A DNA stretch of 64,000 nucleotides from Marinomonas pollencensis. GTDB taxonomy: Bacteria; Pseudomonadota; Gammaproteobacteria; Pseudomonadales; Marinomonadaceae. Position numbers and translations under genes: made by a program. Positions 54,238 to 64,000 of this stretch are shown here, one piece after another. The notes below the pieces were generated by a model. The model made no database searches. It was not told the origin of the DNA and saw only the letters and a list, made by a program, of their open reading frames with translations. The stretch is taken from NCBI RefSeq assembly GCF_003387375.1, contig NZ_QUNG01000001.1:1-64000 (forward strand), read 5' to 3'. Within the stretch, counting starts at the first letter, position 1. The number at the start of each line of letters is the position of its first letter.

Positions 54238-54510
54238 TTAGTTTACGGCGTCTTTAAGACCTTTACCGGCCTTGAAGCCAGGAACCTTAGCCGCTTTAAT
54301 TTGAATTTCCGCACCAGTTTGAGGGTTACGACCAGTACGTGCCGCACGCTCTTTAACTGCAAAAGTACCAAAACCTACCAATGTTACTTGATCACCTTTC
54401 GCCAACGCCTCTTCAATTGCTTTTAGAGTTGCATCCAGTGCATTACTTGCAGAAGCTTTAGATAGGTCTGCAGACGCTGCAATAGCATCAATCAGTTCAG
54501 ATTTATTCAC
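54238..54510 (-). CDS. hupB: DNA-binding protein HU-beta
   Basis: The 90-residue protein has the HU sequence [39 protein letters not shown] with the Arg-Pro-like arm [12 protein letters not shown]. It bends and compacts DNA in the nucleoid as a dimer. It starts with GTG, preceded by AAGGGG. Position next to lon is conserved in gammaproteobacteria. Confidence 0.95.
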   Translation of the reverse strand: MNKSELIDAIAASADLSKASASNALDATLKAIEEALAKGDQVTLVGFGTFAVKERAARTGRNPQTGAEIQIKAAKVPGFKAGKGLKDAVN

Positions 54511-54636
54511 GCTTTACCCCTTCAGTATTATCGTGGTTCCTTTAGAATTATTTTCGGCGCTGTATAAGAGCCTACCGACAAGGTCGAGCCAAAGTTATAC
54601 AAGCCCTCCCCACCCCTTGTCAACACGGGGTTTAGC

Positions 54637-57024
54637 CTAATGATGACTCACAGTTTCTTGTTCATCAACAGTTTTTTCCTTTGAAGCCAAGGTTTCTTCC
54701 TTTTTTGGTGAAGGAATGTACTCTAAAGCAATATCTAGGACTTCATCTATCCATTTTACCGGAATAACTTTCATATCCGCTTTGATATTATCAGGAATCT
54801 CTTTCAAGTCACGAGCGTTCTCATGAGGAATAACAACGGTTTTTATCCCTCCTCGATGAGCTGCCAGCAATTTCTCTTTAAGACCACCAATAGGTAACAC
54901 TTCACCACGCAAGGTAATCTCACCTGTCATCGCCACAGAGGCTTTTACAGGGATCTTCGCCAAAACAGAGACAATGGCAGTACACATAGCAATACCGGCA
55001 CTAGGCCCATCTTTTGGCGTAGCACCTTCTGGCACATGCAAATGCAAATCGGTTTTCTCATGGAAGTCTTCATCTATGCCTAACCCTACAGCACGGCTTC
55101 TAACGACCGTTAAAGCCGCCTGAATGGATTCTTGCATGACATCACCCAAAGATCCAGTCTTCACATGACGACCCTTACCAGCCACACCAGCGGCCTCGAT
55201 CGTCAATAGCTCACCACCCACTGAAGTCCAAGCCAACCCTGTCACCTGACCAATTTGGTTCTTCTCTTCTGCTTTACCATAACTGAATTTACGGATACCA
55301 GAGAAATCCTCTAAATTATCAGAGGTGACCGACACAGCCTCAGTGCTCTTACTTAGCGTTTGCTGCTTGATTACACGGCGGCAGATTTTACTTAGCTCAC
55401 GCTCAAGACCACGCACACCCGCTTCTTTCGTGTAATAACGAATGACATCCATGAGCGCGTCATCCGACACCTGAATTTCTTTTTCTTTGAGCCCTGCCAG
55501 TTTAATCTGCTTAGGCAATAAGTAGCGCTTAGCAATATTTAATTTTTCGTCCTCGGTATAACCTGGAATTCGAATCACTTCCATACGATCAAGCAAGGGC
55601 CCAGGAATGTTCATGCTGTTTGAGGTACAGATAAACATCACGTCAGACAAATCGTAGTCTACTTCCAAGTAATGATCACTGAAGGTATGGTTCTGCTCTG
55701 GATCCAACACCTCAAGTAAAGCGGACGCTGGATCGCCGCGCTGATCCATGCCCATTTTGTCAATTTCATCCAACAAGAATAATGGGTTTTTAACTTTGAT
55801 TTTTGCCAATTTTTGCAGCAATTTACCTGGCATAGAACCAATGTAAGTACGACGATGGCCGCGAATTTCCGCCTCATCACGTACTCCACCAAGCGCCATA
55901 CGCACGTATTTACGGTTCACTGCTTTCGCGATGGATTGACCTAAAGAGGTTTTACCCACCCCCGGTGGCCCAACCAAACAAAGTACCGGGCCTTTGACTT
56001 TTTTGACGCGCTGCTGAACCGCTAAGAACTCTAAGATGCGCTCTTTTACATCTTGTAGGCCATAGTGATCTTGGTTCAAAACCTTTTCCGCATACGCGAG
56101 ATCATTGCGCACCTTACTGCGTTTTTTCCACGGTAATGAGATCAACCAATCAATGTAGCCACGCACTACCGTCGCCTCTGCAGACATAGGCGACATCATG
56201 CGCAATTTCTTAAGCTCTGCTTCGGCTTTTTCCGTTGCTTCAGGAGACATGCCAGCTTGCTCTACTTTCTCTTGTAGAATATCCAGCTCACTGCCGCCAT
56301 CTTCCATATCACCAAGCTCTTTCTGAATCGCTTTCATTTGCTCATTCAGATAGTATTCTCGCTGGCTTTTTTCCATTTGCTTCTTCACACGACTGCGAAT
56401 ATTCTTTTCCAAATGGGCAATATCCAACTCACCGTCCATGAGGGCGATTAAGTACTCACCACGCTCAGTAAGTGATTTGATTTCCAGCACTTGCTGCTTA
56501 TCTTCTAACTTAAGGCTCATGTGGCCAGTGATGCTATCAATCAATTTAGAGAGATCATCAATCGACTTAACCGAGGTGACCACTTCCGCTGGAATACGCT
56601 TACTTCCCGCCACATATTCATCTAGCTGCTTAAGCAAGGCGCTGCGAATCGCGCTGTACTCAGATTCGTTTTCTTCTTCTGCCTCAAGCGCCATAATACG
56701 GCCCGAAACATAGTCTTCACCCTCTTCTATCGCATCAAGGCGAGCACGTGAGCCACCCTCTACAAGCACTTTGACCGTGCCATCAGGAAGACGTAATAAC
56801 TGCATCACTTTTGCCGTCGTACCAATGGAATACAGGTCTTCAAGCTGAGGATCATCTTTGGAGGCATCTTGCTGCGCTACCAGAAACACATATTTATCAT
56901 TTTCCATCGCGGCTTCGAGTGCAGCTATCGATTTTGCACGACCAACGAACAGTGGCAACACCATATGAGGGTAAACCACCACATCACGCAATGGCAGCAT
57001 GGGCATCATTGAGAATTTAGACAT
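54637..57024 (-). CDS. lon: ATP-dependent protease Lon
   Basis: The 795-residue protein has the N-terminal substrate domain ([20 protein letters not shown]), AAA+ with Walker [16 protein letters not shown] and Walker [12 protein letters not shown], and the C-terminal peptidase domain with catalytic Ser in [13 protein letters not shown] and Lys in [16 protein letters not shown]. It degrades misfolded and regulatory proteins. The ATG at 57024 (MSKFSMMP) is preferred over a TTG 12 bp upstream. Confidence 0.97.
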   Translation of the reverse strand: MSKFSMMPMLPLRDVVVYPHMVLPLFVGRAKSIAALEAAMENDKYVFLVAQQDASKDDPQLEDLYSIGTTAKVMQLLRLPDGTVKVLVEGGSRARLDAIEEGEDYVSGRIMALEAEEENESEYSAIRSALLKQLDEYVAGSKRIPAEVVTSVKSIDDLSKLIDSITGHMSLKLEDKQQVLEIKSLTERGEYLIALMDGELDIAHLEKNIRSRVKKQMEKSQREYYLNEQMKAIQKELGDMEDGGSELDILQEKVEQAGMSPEATEKAEAELKKLRMMSPMSAEATVVRGYIDWLISLPWKKRSKVRNDLAYAEKVLNQDHYGLQDVKERILEFLAVQQRVKKVKGPVLCLVGPPGVGKTSLGQSIAKAVNRKYVRMALGGVRDEAEIRGHRRTYIGSMPGKLLQKLAKIKVKNPLFLLDEIDKMGMDQRGDPASALLEVLDPEQNHTFSDHYLEVDYDLSDVMFICTSNSMNIPGPLLDRMEVIRIPGYTEDEKLNIAKRYLLPKQIKLAGLKEKEIQVSDDALMDVIRYYTKEAGVRGLERELSKICRRVIKQQTLSKSTEAVSVTSDNLEDFSGIRKFSYGKAEEKNQIGQVTGLAWTSVGGELLTIEAAGVAGKGRHVKTGSLGDVMQESIQAALTVVRSRAVGLGIDEDFHEKTDLHLHVPEGATPKDGPSAGIAMCTAIVSVLAKIPVKASVAMTGEITLRGEVLPIGGLKEKLLAAHRGGIKTVVIPHENARDLKEIPDNIKADMKVIPVKWIDEVLDIALEYIPSPKKEETLASKEKTVDEQETVSHH

Positions 57025-57170
57025 ATTTATTTCCAATCTGGGCGCAATATACCGCGCACTTTCATTTCATTCTTTGATTAGGAAAGAGATAAGGACAATA
57101 ATAAAAAAAACAACCGTATCAGGGTGTTGAATTCAGTGTACATGCTGTTTTTCAATCTCACACTAAAAAA

Positions 57171-57207
57171 AAAGCCGAGATTGAATAACAAATTCAATCT
57201 CGGCTTT
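57171..57207 (-). terminator. terminator after clpX
   Basis: A 16-bp stem, AAAGCCGAGATTGAAT / ATTCAATCTCGGCTTT, with a 5-nt loop lies downstream of clpX on the minus strand, with A/T flanks. It separates clpX from lon. Confidence 0.88.
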
Positions 57208-57226
57208 AATTTATGCGATCAAAGAG

Positions 57227-58507
57227 CTACCCGTTTTTTGCGAGTTCTTCTTTTTCCAACACCATCAAAGGCGCGCTTTCACCCTTCATAGAAGAGGCGT
57301 CCATCACCACTTTTGACACATCGGTGCGTGCCGGAAGGTCGTACATACAATCCAACAAAGCGGATTCTAAAATACTACGCAAACCACGAGCACCTGTTTT
57401 GCGCTCTAACGCTAGTGAAGCCGCTTCTTTCAACGCTTCAGGCGTGAATTCTAGCTCCACCCCTTCTAACTCAAACAAATGCTGATACTGTTTGGTCAAA
57501 GCATTCTTAGGCTCACTCAGAATAGTCACCAAAGCTTCTTCATCCAGTTCAGACAAGGTCGCTACCACAGGCAAACGACCAACAAACTCAGGAATCAAAC
57601 CAAACTTCACTAGGTCTTCTGTTTCTACTTGATGCACAGCTTCAGAAAAAGACTTGCCTTCTTCTTTGCTCTTCACTTTCGCAGAGAAGCCGATACTACT
57701 TTTTTCTGTACGCTCACTAATGACACGCTCTAGCCCAGCAAAAGCACCGCCACAGATAAACAAGATATTAGACGTGTCTACCTGCAAGAACTCTTGCTGA
57801 GGATGCTTACGACCCCCTTGCGGTGGAACAGAAGCAACCGTACCTTCAATCAACTTCAACAAGGCTTGTTGCACCCCTTCACCAGACACATCACGTGTAA
57901 TGGAAGGGTTATCAGACTTACGAGAAATCTTATCGATCTCATCAATATAGACAATCCCGCGCTGAGCTTTTTCGACATCATAGTCACAGCTTTGCAGCAG
58001 CTTCTGAATGATGTTTTCAACGTCTTCACCTACATAACCCGCTTCTGTCAAAGTAGTGGCATCAGCAATAGTAAAAGGCACATCCAATACACGGGCAAGC
58101 GTTTGAGCCAACAAGGTTTTACCGCTACCAGTTGGACCAATCAAGAGTATGTTACTCTTTCCTAACTCAACGCCGCTGTCTGCCTTACCTTGGTGACGCA
58201 AGCGCTTATAATGATTATAAACTGCCACCGCCAAAACACGCTTCGCGCGCTCTTGACCAATAACATAATCATCTAAAGACGCGCTTAGCTTCGCTGGCGT
58301 AGGCAGCTCATCACTCGCTTCGCCTACACTATCACCCTGCAATAGTTCCTGTGTAATGATGTTGTTGCATAGATCAACACACTCATTACAAATATAAACC
58401 GAAGGACCTGCAATCAGCTTTTTAACTTCATCTTGGCTCTTTCCACAGAAAGAACAATACAATAGCCGATCAGAGTGGTCGCCACGGCTAAACTTATCAT
58501 CCGACAT
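57227..58507 (-). CDS. clpX: ClpXP protease ATPase subunit ClpX
   Basis: The 426-residue protein has the N-terminal zinc finger ([11 protein letters not shown] and CNECVDLC), Walker [17 protein letters not shown], pore loop GYVGEDVEN, Walker [12 protein letters not shown] and the ClpP-binding IGF-like loop region (SIGFSAKV). It unfolds substrates for ClpP. It follows clpP by 14 bp in the same operon. Confidence 0.97.
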   Translation of the reverse strand: MSDDKFSRGDHSDRLLYCSFCGKSQDEVKKLIAGPSVYICNECVDLCNNIITQELLQGDSVGEASDELPTPAKLSASLDDYVIGQERAKRVLAVAVYNHYKRLRHQGKADSGVELGKSNILLIGPTGSGKTLLAQTLARVLDVPFTIADATTLTEAGYVGEDVENIIQKLLQSCDYDVEKAQRGIVYIDEIDKISRKSDNPSITRDVSGEGVQQALLKLIEGTVASVPPQGGRKHPQQEFLQVDTSNILFICGGAFAGLERVISERTEKSSIGFSAKVKSKEEGKSFSEAVHQVETEDLVKFGLIPEFVGRLPVVATLSELDEEALVTILSEPKNALTKQYQHLFELEGVELEFTPEALKEAASLALERKTGARGLRSILESALLDCMYDLPARTDVSKVVMDASSMKGESAPLMVLEKEELAKNG

Positions 58508-58521
58508 TTATTCCACCCTTT

Positions 58522-59154
58522 TTAAACCGTACGTTTTTGTAAAATTTCATCAATCAGACCGTACTCTTTCGCCGTTTCAGGATTCATGAAATTGTCTCGA
58601 TCTGTGTCGATGGCAACTTGATCAATTGGCTTACCGGTATGAAAAGAAATGATCTCATTCAACTTGTGTTTAATACTTAAAATTTCACGAGTATGGATCT
58701 CAATATCAGACGCTTGACCTTGGTATCCACCTAATGGCTGGTGAATCATCACTCGTGAGTTAGGCAAACAATAACGCTTACCTTCCGCACCTGCGGTAAG
58801 AAGAAGCGCTCCCATACTCGCCGCCTGACCAATACACATAGTACTTACATCTGGCTTGATGAATTGCATAGTATCATAAATTGACATGCCCGCTGTGACC
58901 GACCCACCTGGTGAATTAATGTATAGGTGGATGTCTTTGTCTGGGTTTTCAGATTCCAAAAACAACAGCTGAGCCACAACAAGATTGGCCATATGATCTT
59001 CTACTTGGCCGACCAAAAAGATAACACGCTCTTTCAATAATCGTGAATAAATATCAAACGATCTCTCTCCACGCGCTGTCTGTTCAATTACCATTGGAAC
59101 CAGACCGTTACTTGTGATGGCAACTGGACCTGTCGTTGGATTAGTCAAATTCAT
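58522..59154 (-). CDS. clpP: ClpP protease proteolytic subunit
   Basis: The 210-residue serine protease has the catalytic triad Ser113 in [11 protein letters not shown], His138 in [10 protein letters not shown] and Asp near residue 183. It assembles as a 14-mer with ClpX. A hairpin downstream of tig lies just upstream of its start, so it may have its own promoter within the conserved tig-clpP-clpX order. Confidence 0.97.
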   Translation of the reverse strand: MNLTNPTTGPVAITSNGLVPMVIEQTARGERSFDIYSRLLKERVIFLVGQVEDHMANLVVAQLLFLESENPDKDIHLYINSPGGSVTAGMSIYDTMQFIKPDVSTMCIGQAASMGALLLTAGAEGKRYCLPNSRVMIHQPLGGYQGQASDIEIHTREILSIKHKLNEIISFHTGKPIDQVAIDTDRDNFMNPETAKEYGLIDEILQKRTV

Positions 59155-59171
59155 ATCGCATTCCTTAAAAC

Positions 59172-59211
59172 AAAAAAGCCGACATAACTAATGCTATGTC
59201 GGCCTTATTTA
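59172..59211 (-). terminator. terminator after tig
   Basis: AAAAAAGCCGACATA / TATGTCGGCCTTATTT forms a hairpin with an 8-nt loop, between tig and clpP on the minus strand. It may be partial, since clpP follows by 17 bp. Confidence 0.75.
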
Positions 59212-59228
59212 AAAAGATAAGAAGAATC

Positions 59229-60557
59229 TTATGCTTCTTGCCCTTCTTTTTCAGCTTGGGCTTCTGGCTTGATAGCGTCTTCATAACCCAAAGTTACATC
59301 TGTAATTTGAGCTGTTTCTAACAGTTTATCAACAACTTGCTCTTCAAGTACAGCAGATTGCACTTGCGCTAACTGTTCTTTGTTCTTCAAGTAGTAATCA
59401 ATAACCTGCTGTGGCTCTTGGTAAGATTGAGCCATGTCTTCTAGGAAGGCACGAACGCGCTCGTCATCTACTTTAAGATCATTTTGCTTGATTACTTCAG
59501 AAATCAACAAACCAAGTTTAGCGCGTTTTGTCGCTTCTTCTTGGAACAATTCTGCAGGCAATTGGGAAGCGTCAAAACCTTGACCGCCAAATTGCTGAGC
59601 CGCTTGCTTACGCAAACCATCAACTTCTTGATCAACCAAACCAGAAGGCACTTGGATATCACCGTTGATTGACAACAAACCATCAAACAATGAGTTTTTC
59701 AATTTTGCTTTAACAGCTTGGTTTAGTTCACGGTCCATGTTCTTGCGAACTTCAGCACGAAGAGCGTCAACTGTCGCTTCTTCTAGGCCGAATTTTTCAA
59801 CAAAAGCATCATCCAATTCTGGAATAACTTGTTCTGCAACTTCAGACACAGTAATTTTGAAAGTCGCTTCTTTTCCTTTCAAGTTTTCTGCTTGGTAGTC
59901 TTCAGGGAAAGTAACAGAGATAGTACGTTCTTCACCAGCTTTAGCGCCTAGAATGCCAGTTTCAAAACCAGGGATCATAGTGTTAGAGCCCAGTACTAAT
60001 TTATGACCTTCTGCTGCGCCACCTTCAAAGGCTTCATCGCCAAGGTAACCAACAAAGTCAATTGTTACTTGATCGCCATCAGCAGCTTCACGCTCAACAG
60101 ACGCCCAATCAGCATTCTGCTTACGTAGTGTTTCAAGCATAGTATCTACATCAGCATCTGTTACATCAGAGCTAACGCGGTTTACAGCAATCGCAGAAGC
60201 ATCAGCCAATGTGATTTCAGGGTAAACCTCTACTTTAGCAACGAACTCTAGATCTTCGCCTTCAGCGAAGTTTTTAGGCTCAATTGCAGGCATGCCCGCT
60301 GGTTGCAACTCTTCTTTTTGAAGCGCTTCCATGTAAGCGTCACGCATAATTTGCTCAACTGCTTCCATACGGATGCCTTGACCGTAGCGTTTTTTAACAA
60401 CACTCACTGGCACTTTACCTTTACGGAAACCGTCAATACGAACTGTTTTTGCGGTTTTTGCTACTTCAGCACTTACTTTTTCTTCGATACGAGCAGCTGG
60501 AACACTGATGGTAAGAACGCGCTCGATTGGAGACGTTGTCTCTACAGAAACTTGCAT
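59229..60557 (-). CDS. tig: trigger factor (ribosome-associated chaperone)
   Basis: The 442-residue protein has the ribosome-binding N-terminal domain with the signature GFRKGKVPVSVV, an FKBP-like peptidyl-prolyl isomerase domain (DGDQVTIDFVGYLGDEAFEGG), and a C-terminal chaperone domain. It meets nascent chains at the ribosome exit. It is the first gene of the tig-clpP-clpX cluster. Confidence 0.96.
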   Translation of the reverse strand: MQVSVETTSPIERVLTISVPAARIEEKVSAEVAKTAKTVRIDGFRKGKVPVSVVKKRYGQGIRMEAVEQIMRDAYMEALQKEELQPAGMPAIEPKNFAEGEDLEFVAKVEVYPEITLADASAIAVNRVSSDVTDADVDTMLETLRKQNADWASVEREAADGDQVTIDFVGYLGDEAFEGGAAEGHKLVLGSNTMIPGFETGILGAKAGEERTISVTFPEDYQAENLKGKEATFKITVSEVAEQVIPELDDAFVEKFGLEEATVDALRAEVRKNMDRELNQAVKAKLKNSLFDGLLSINGDIQVPSGLVDQEVDGLRKQAAQQFGGQGFDASQLPAELFQEEATKRAKLGLLISEVIKQNDLKVDDERVRAFLEDMAQSYQEPQQVIDYYLKNKEQLAQVQSAVLEEQVVDKLLETAQITDVTLGYEDAIKPEAQAEKEGQEA

Positions 60558-61107
60558 AAAACTTCCTCTCGGGAACTTGCTTTATTTGCCGGCGTTGTTG
60601 CGCAAAAGCGCAACCCAATAGTGACCAACAAAACCTAGGTTAAACGTGCAAAATAATGCGCTAAAAGCCTGATCATGAAGCAACTTCAATCACTCACTGA
60701 CGGCGCCAGCAGCAACTCAAAAAACCCCACAATGTAGACATGAAGATCACACCAAAACAATCGCCAATCTTAAACAACTGAACTCACTGTTTACAGCGCT
60801 TTCAACGCGTACTTCACTGAAAATTGTGGCGGTATGTTAATGAAGGATAACAAAGGAGTCAAACCCTTTATCAAAACGCTGGACGAACGCACCCATTGCC
60901 CTTATGGAATTCAATAAAAACAGACAAACAGGAAAAACATGAGCCACTATTTATTGGGCAACAAACACCACCCAAAACAAAATCAAAGAAACCATGAAAG
61001 AAGTTTCATTTACTACATAGGGTTAGCGCTAAAAATAAGAAAGAGAGGATGACGATGAGTAGCCCTATTAAAGAGCGCAACTGAAAACACAGACTAACGA
61101 TTGCAAA
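60558..61107. other. 550-bp region upstream of tig without a gene
   Basis: No open frame with a ribosome binding site was found between tig and tRNA-Arg on either strand. It should hold the tig promoter on the minus strand, but I could not assign one by eye. No repeat or further RNA gene was recognised. Confidence 0.4.
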
Positions 61108-61184
61108 TGGTAGGCCAGGCAGGATTCGAACCCGCGACCACCCGCTTAGAAGGCGGGTGCTCTATCCAACTGAGCTACTGGCCC
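61108..61184 (-). tRNA. tRNA-Arg (TCT)
   Basis: The 77-nt cloverleaf on the minus strand starts GGGCCAGTAG and ends CTGGCCTACCA, with CCA encoded. The anticodon stem-loop CCCGC-CTTCTAA-GCGGG gives anticodon TCT, decoding AGA/AGG. The T-loop GGGTTCGAATCC is standard. Confidence 0.96.
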
Positions 61185-61622
61185 ACTGCAATTTTCGCGA
61201 TATTATACGCCCACAAAAAAGATAAAGCCACATGGAAGAGAGTGTCTTCCAAATAAAACCTAATACTCTAGTTCATTGATAAATAGAGCTTTCATTGCGA
61301 TTTGTATGGTGGGCTATTATAGAGATGGATTGCTCGCCGTCAACTAATAGACATAAAAAAGCCCAGATAAACTGGGCTAAAAATGACTTTTCGTCACCAA
61401 GGAACCGAGAATAGACAAAACAATTGTTTTGTTATTCATCAGAACAAATATCACAAAAGGAACGAGATACATATTAGCATAAAAGCAGTTGAACACAATG
61501 GCCTCTCCCCAAAATAGAGCGACTTGCACTGTTATTGTGCAATGTGCAACAACACCCCGTTCTGCTGACCAATTTGCCATGAATTATGATATCGTCATCC
61601 TATCTTTTTATGGAGCCACCTT
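61185..61622. other. 438-bp intergenic region, tRNA-Arg to yihY-like gene
   Basis: It holds one minus-strand terminator (61354-61380) with no supported gene upstream of it. A 67-codon minus-strand frame ends in the hairpin, but it lacks a ribosome binding site and its N-terminal part is not protein-like. The plus-strand promoter of the YihY/BrkB gene must lie near 61570-61610. Confidence 0.4.
61354..61380 (-). terminator. minus-strand intrinsic terminator without a clear gene
   Basis: Read on the minus strand, TAGCCCAG ... CTGGGCT forms a 7-bp stem with a short loop and is followed by TTTTTT. It lies 170 bp upstream of tRNA-Arg. It could end a small RNA transcribed from about 61450-61580, or protect the tRNA from readthrough. 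Confidence 0.7.
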
Positions 61623-62465
61623 ATGTTAAAGCGCCCCCAATTCAACCTCCAAACCGCAACAATGTACTGGCGCGAAACCTGGAAGCAGTTTCAACATAGC
61701 CACCTAACACAGCGGGCAGCACAACTCACCCTATCAAGCCTTTTGGCCGCAGTTCCTATCATTACCATCATCATCGGCATCTTAGGCTTCACTCCTGCGC
61801 TGCAACACATGCAAACTCAGTTTTTTGATTTCATCGAGTCCCACTTAACCGCAGGCACCAGCGACGCCATCCTCCCCTACCTACTCAAGTTCTCAGAACA
61901 AACCAAAAACTTACCCGCAGCCGGTCTCGTTGCACTGGTCATCACCGCACTCATGCTACTTAACTCCTTTGAAGACAGCGTGCAATCCATCTGGAACATC
62001 AAGAAAAAAAGAAAAGTGCGCGAACGACTGCTTACTTACTGGGCAATACTCACCCTAGGACCCATCTTACTCGCGGCTTCCTTAAGCCTGTCCGGTACCA
62101 TGCTGTCATTTCAAATACGCGACATTGAACCCAACACCTGGATCAGCAACTTACTCAGCCTGGGCCGCATCGCCATGTACTTTTTAATACTGCTCACGCT
62201 TAATTTTCTAACCCCAAATACCGAAGTATCCCTTAAGCTTGCATCCATCGCCTCTCTATTCGGCGCCATTGCCTTGCTTATTTTGAACACCATCTTCAGT
62301 CGCTTCGCCCATTTCTTTAGCTCTTATCAAGTCATCTATGGGGCATTCGCCGCATTGCCTATTTTCTTAATTTGGCTGCAATCACTGTGGATCATCATTC
62401 TGGCAACAACCTGCTTATGTGCCAGCATTCATAAAATTAAAAACTTAGCATCTGGTCAAGATTAG
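61623..62465 (+). CDS. YihY/BrkB family inner-membrane protein
   Basis: The 280-residue protein has five to six membrane segments and the family pattern: RAAQLTLSSLLAAVPIITII near residue 35, NSFEDSVQSIWNIKKKR and FSSYQVIYGAFAALPIFLIW. It was once annotated as ribonuclease BN, which is wrong for this family. The function is unknown; it may be a transporter. It is about 37 bp upstream of the phosphoribosyltransferase gene. Confidence 0.88.
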   Translation: MLKRPQFNLQTATMYWRETWKQFQHSHLTQRAAQLTLSSLLAAVPIITIIIGILGFTPALQHMQTQFFDFIESHLTAGTSDAILPYLLKFSEQTKNLPAAGLVALVITALMLLNSFEDSVQSIWNIKKKRKVRERLLTYWAILTLGPILLAASLSLSGTMLSFQIRDIEPNTWISNLLSLGRIAMYFLILLTLNFLTPNTEVSLKLASIASLFGAIALLILNTIFSRFAHFFSSYQVIYGAFAALPIFLIWLQSLWIIILATTCLCASIHKIKNLASGQD

Positions 62466-62501
62466 GTTAAAATCACGCGATCATTTCAAACCGAGTTACT
62501 T

Positions 62502-63053
62502 ATGATCAACAAAATCAACGATCTAAAAACCATTTTAGATGAGTCCGACTGCCTTATTAACGCGCAACAAATTGACAGCGCCTTAGACAAAATGGCAAAA
62601 CAAATCACCACTGACCTTGCTGATAAATTTCCGCTTGTTATTTGCGTAATGAACGGCGGGCTCGTCCCGACTGCCGCTTTGCTTGAGCGCCTGTCTTTTC
62701 CTCTTGAATTGGATTATGTCCACGCGACACGCTATGGCATGGAGACAGAAGGCACTACCCTTAAGTGGCTAAGCTACCCGCAAACTGAGATTAGCAACCG
62801 AGACGTATTAATCGTTGACGACATTTTTGACCAAGGTCACACCCTACAAGCCATCATCCAATGGTTTGAGGAGCAAGGTGCTAGTAATGTCTTTTCCGCA
62901 ACCATAGTGAACAAGCTACACGACCGCAAAGTCGATATGACTCCAGATTACAACGGACTCGATGTAGAAGACCGCTTTTTGTTTGGTTTTGGCATGGATT
63001 ACAAAGGCGCTTTTAGAAACCTAAAAGGCATTCACGCGGTAAAAGGCTGCTAA
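62502..63053 (+). CDS. hpt: hypoxanthine-guanine phosphoribosyltransferase
   Basis: The 183-residue protein has the type I PRTase PRPP-binding loop VLIVDDIFDQGHTLQA, the flexible-loop region VHATRYG and the C-terminal base-binding region FLFGFGMDYKG. This combination fits the Hpt group that salvages hypoxanthine/guanine. Substrate preference within 6-oxopurines is not fixed. It is followed by a strong terminator. Confidence 0.85.
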   Translation: MINKINDLKTILDESDCLINAQQIDSALDKMAKQITTDLADKFPLVICVMNGGLVPTAALLERLSFPLELDYVHATRYGMETEGTTLKWLSYPQTEISNRDVLIVDDIFDQGHTLQAIIQWFEEQGASNVFSATIVNKLHDRKVDMTPDYNGLDVEDRFLFGFGMDYKGAFRNLKGIHAVKGC

Positions 63054-63077
63054 AGCCATTTTTAGCCCCACAAAAAC

Positions 63078-63117
63078 AAAAAAAGGCATTCATTTAATCA
63101 AATGAATGCCTTTTTTA
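63078..63117. terminator. bidirectional terminator, hpt / sthA
   Basis: AAAAAAAGGCATTCATTT pairs with AAATGAATGCCTTTTTT around a 4-nt loop, between convergent genes, with T-runs on both strands. Confidence 0.9.
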
Positions 63118-63131
63118 TAACCTAAAACCCC

Positions 63132-64000
63132 TTAGAAAACGCGGTTAAAACCGTTCAAAGCCGCAACACGATACGCCTCTGCCATCGTTGGGTAGTTAAA
63201 GGTTGTGTTCAAAAAGTATTTCAACGAGTTTTGCTCACCCGGCTGCTTCATAATCGCCTGACCAATGTGAACAATCTCTGACGCTTGGTCACCGAAACAG
63301 TGGATACCCAAAATTTCCAGACTTTCTCGATGGAACAGCAATTTCAGCATCCCCACCGCTTCGCCGGTAATTTGAGCACGCGCGGTATTTTTAAAAAAGG
63401 CGCGCCCCACTTCATAAGGCACCTTTTCCGCGGTCAGCTCTGCCTCTGTTTTACCAATCGAACTAATTTCCGGAATGGTGTAGATACCCGTAGGCACTTC
63501 ACTGATAAAGTGACCACCCTGAATACCAAACATGTTAGCAGCAACTGCTCGGCCTTGATCATAAGCGGCACTGGCCAAACTCGGCCAGCCAATCACATCC
63601 CCTGCAGCGTAGACATTTTCAACTTGCGTCTGATAAGTATCATTTACCGCCAATTGACCACGACCATTCGCTTCCAGACCAATATTCTCAAGCCCCAAAG
63701 ACAGTGTATTACCAGAACGACCATTACAAAACAACAAGGCGTCCGCGCGCAGCTTTTTACCCGATGCCATATTCATCACAACCCCACGCCCTGTGGTTTC
63801 CACAGATTCATAGGTTTCATTGTGACGAATTAACACACCACCGTCGCGCAAGTGGTAACTAAGCCCGTCAGTTATTTCATCATCCAAGAAGCTTAGCAAT
63901 TTCTTACCAGGGTTAATCAATTCAACACGCACACCCAAACCACAGAATATGGAGGCGTATTCACAACCGATAACACCGGCACCATAAATAATAAGAGAGC
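63132..64000 (-). CDS. sthA: soluble pyridine nucleotide transhydrogenase SthA, C-terminal part
   Basis: The partial flavoprotein runs off the window end at its N-terminal side. The NAD-binding Rossmann region ([14 protein letters not shown]) enters at the edge, followed by the FAD-binding [16 protein letters not shown] and the C-terminal dimerisation domain ending [19 protein letters not shown]. It equilibrates NADH and NADPH in the cytoplasm. No redox-active Cys pair can be seen in this portion, in keeping with SthA lacking one. Confidence 0.92.
   Translation of the reverse strand, partial: SLIIYGAGVIGCEYASIFCGLGVRVELINPGKKLLSFLDDEITDGLSYHLRDGGVLIRHNETYESVETTGRGVVMNMASGKKLRADALLFCNGRSGNTLSLGLENIGLEANGRGQLAVNDTYQTQVENVYAAGDVIGWPSLASAAYDQGRAVAANMFGIQGGHFISEVPTGIYTIPEISSIGKTEAELTAEKVPYEVGRAFFKNTARAQITGEAVGMLKLLFHRESLEILGIHCFGDQASEIVHIGQAIMKQPGEQNSLKYFLNTTFNYPTMAEAYRVAALNGFNRVF

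Noticed and set aside
61377..61580. 67-codon minus-strand open frame with a hydrophobic C-terminus
   Set aside because: It lacks a ribosome binding site and its stop lies inside a terminator stem. A small RNA is a better explanation.
1..64000. CRISPR array, prophage or rRNA operon
   Set aside because: No regularly spaced direct repeats, phage structural genes or rRNA sequence were seen on either strand.

Overview
The window looks like a chromosomal segment of a marine gammaproteobacterium, most likely Marinomonas or a close Oceanospirillales relative. This is an inference from gene content, not from a database search. The evidence is the gammaproteobacterial core order tig-clpP-clpX-lon-hupB-tRNA-Asp-ppiD, the rlmL/rmf/pyrD neighbourhood, glucosylglycerate osmolyte genes, and an AGE-family sugar isomerase of the type studied in Marinomonas mediterranea. 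Base composition is moderate, and the first 3.4 kb is visibly more AT-rich than the rest.

Region 1 (1-3.4 kb) is accessory DNA. It starts with the 3' end of an IS66-type transposase whose terminal repeat truncates a hypothetical gene. Behind it, all on the minus strand, lie genes separated by integron attC-like sites: one clear 58-bp site, one longer Vibrio-type site, and a collapsed R''/R' palindrome. This reads as a decaying fragment of a sedentary chromosomal integron with about four cassettes. They are a truncated gene, a frameshifted pseudogene, a bicistronic cassette (membrane GAF-like protein plus a 69-residue partner), and a membrane protein. No integrase is in the window.

Region 2 (3.9-17.6 kb) is metabolic and transport DNA. 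It holds a DUF1275 membrane protein, an Mpo1-like protein, a cupredoxin, an AraC regulator, a tripartite tricarboxylate transporter (tctCBA), and its TctD/TctE-like two-component system with an extra periplasmic binding protein. Two EamA transporters, a class V aminotransferase and a DUF3010 protein follow. Region 3 (17.8-21.9 kb) encodes glucosylglycerate synthesis (phosphatase, then GpgS) and a GH13_18 phosphorylase predicted to recycle it. Region 4 (22-33 kb) has an SMR pump, an ABC exporter, a Bcr/CflA exporter, HopJ-like and HAD proteins, a small membrane protein, a TyrR-like regulator, a ROK repressor divergent from an AGE isomerase, and a LysR regulator.

Region 5 (32.6-44 kb) is mostly housekeeping: carbonic anhydrase, RlmA, a GGDEF-EAL protein, DUF1853/YqcC/DUF3549, PurU, RlmL, Rmf, PyrD and DUF2835. 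Region 6 (44-52 kb) is a MoxR-DUF58-DUF4381-VWA-VWA/TPR-BatD (Bat) operon followed by a Dyp-type peroxidase. Region 7 (52-64 kb) is the proteostasis block PpiD, tRNA-Asp, HU, Lon, ClpX, ClpP and trigger factor, then tRNA-Arg, a YihY/BrkB protein, hypoxanthine phosphoribosyltransferase and the 3' part of sthA. Many convergent gene pairs are separated by clear intrinsic terminators.
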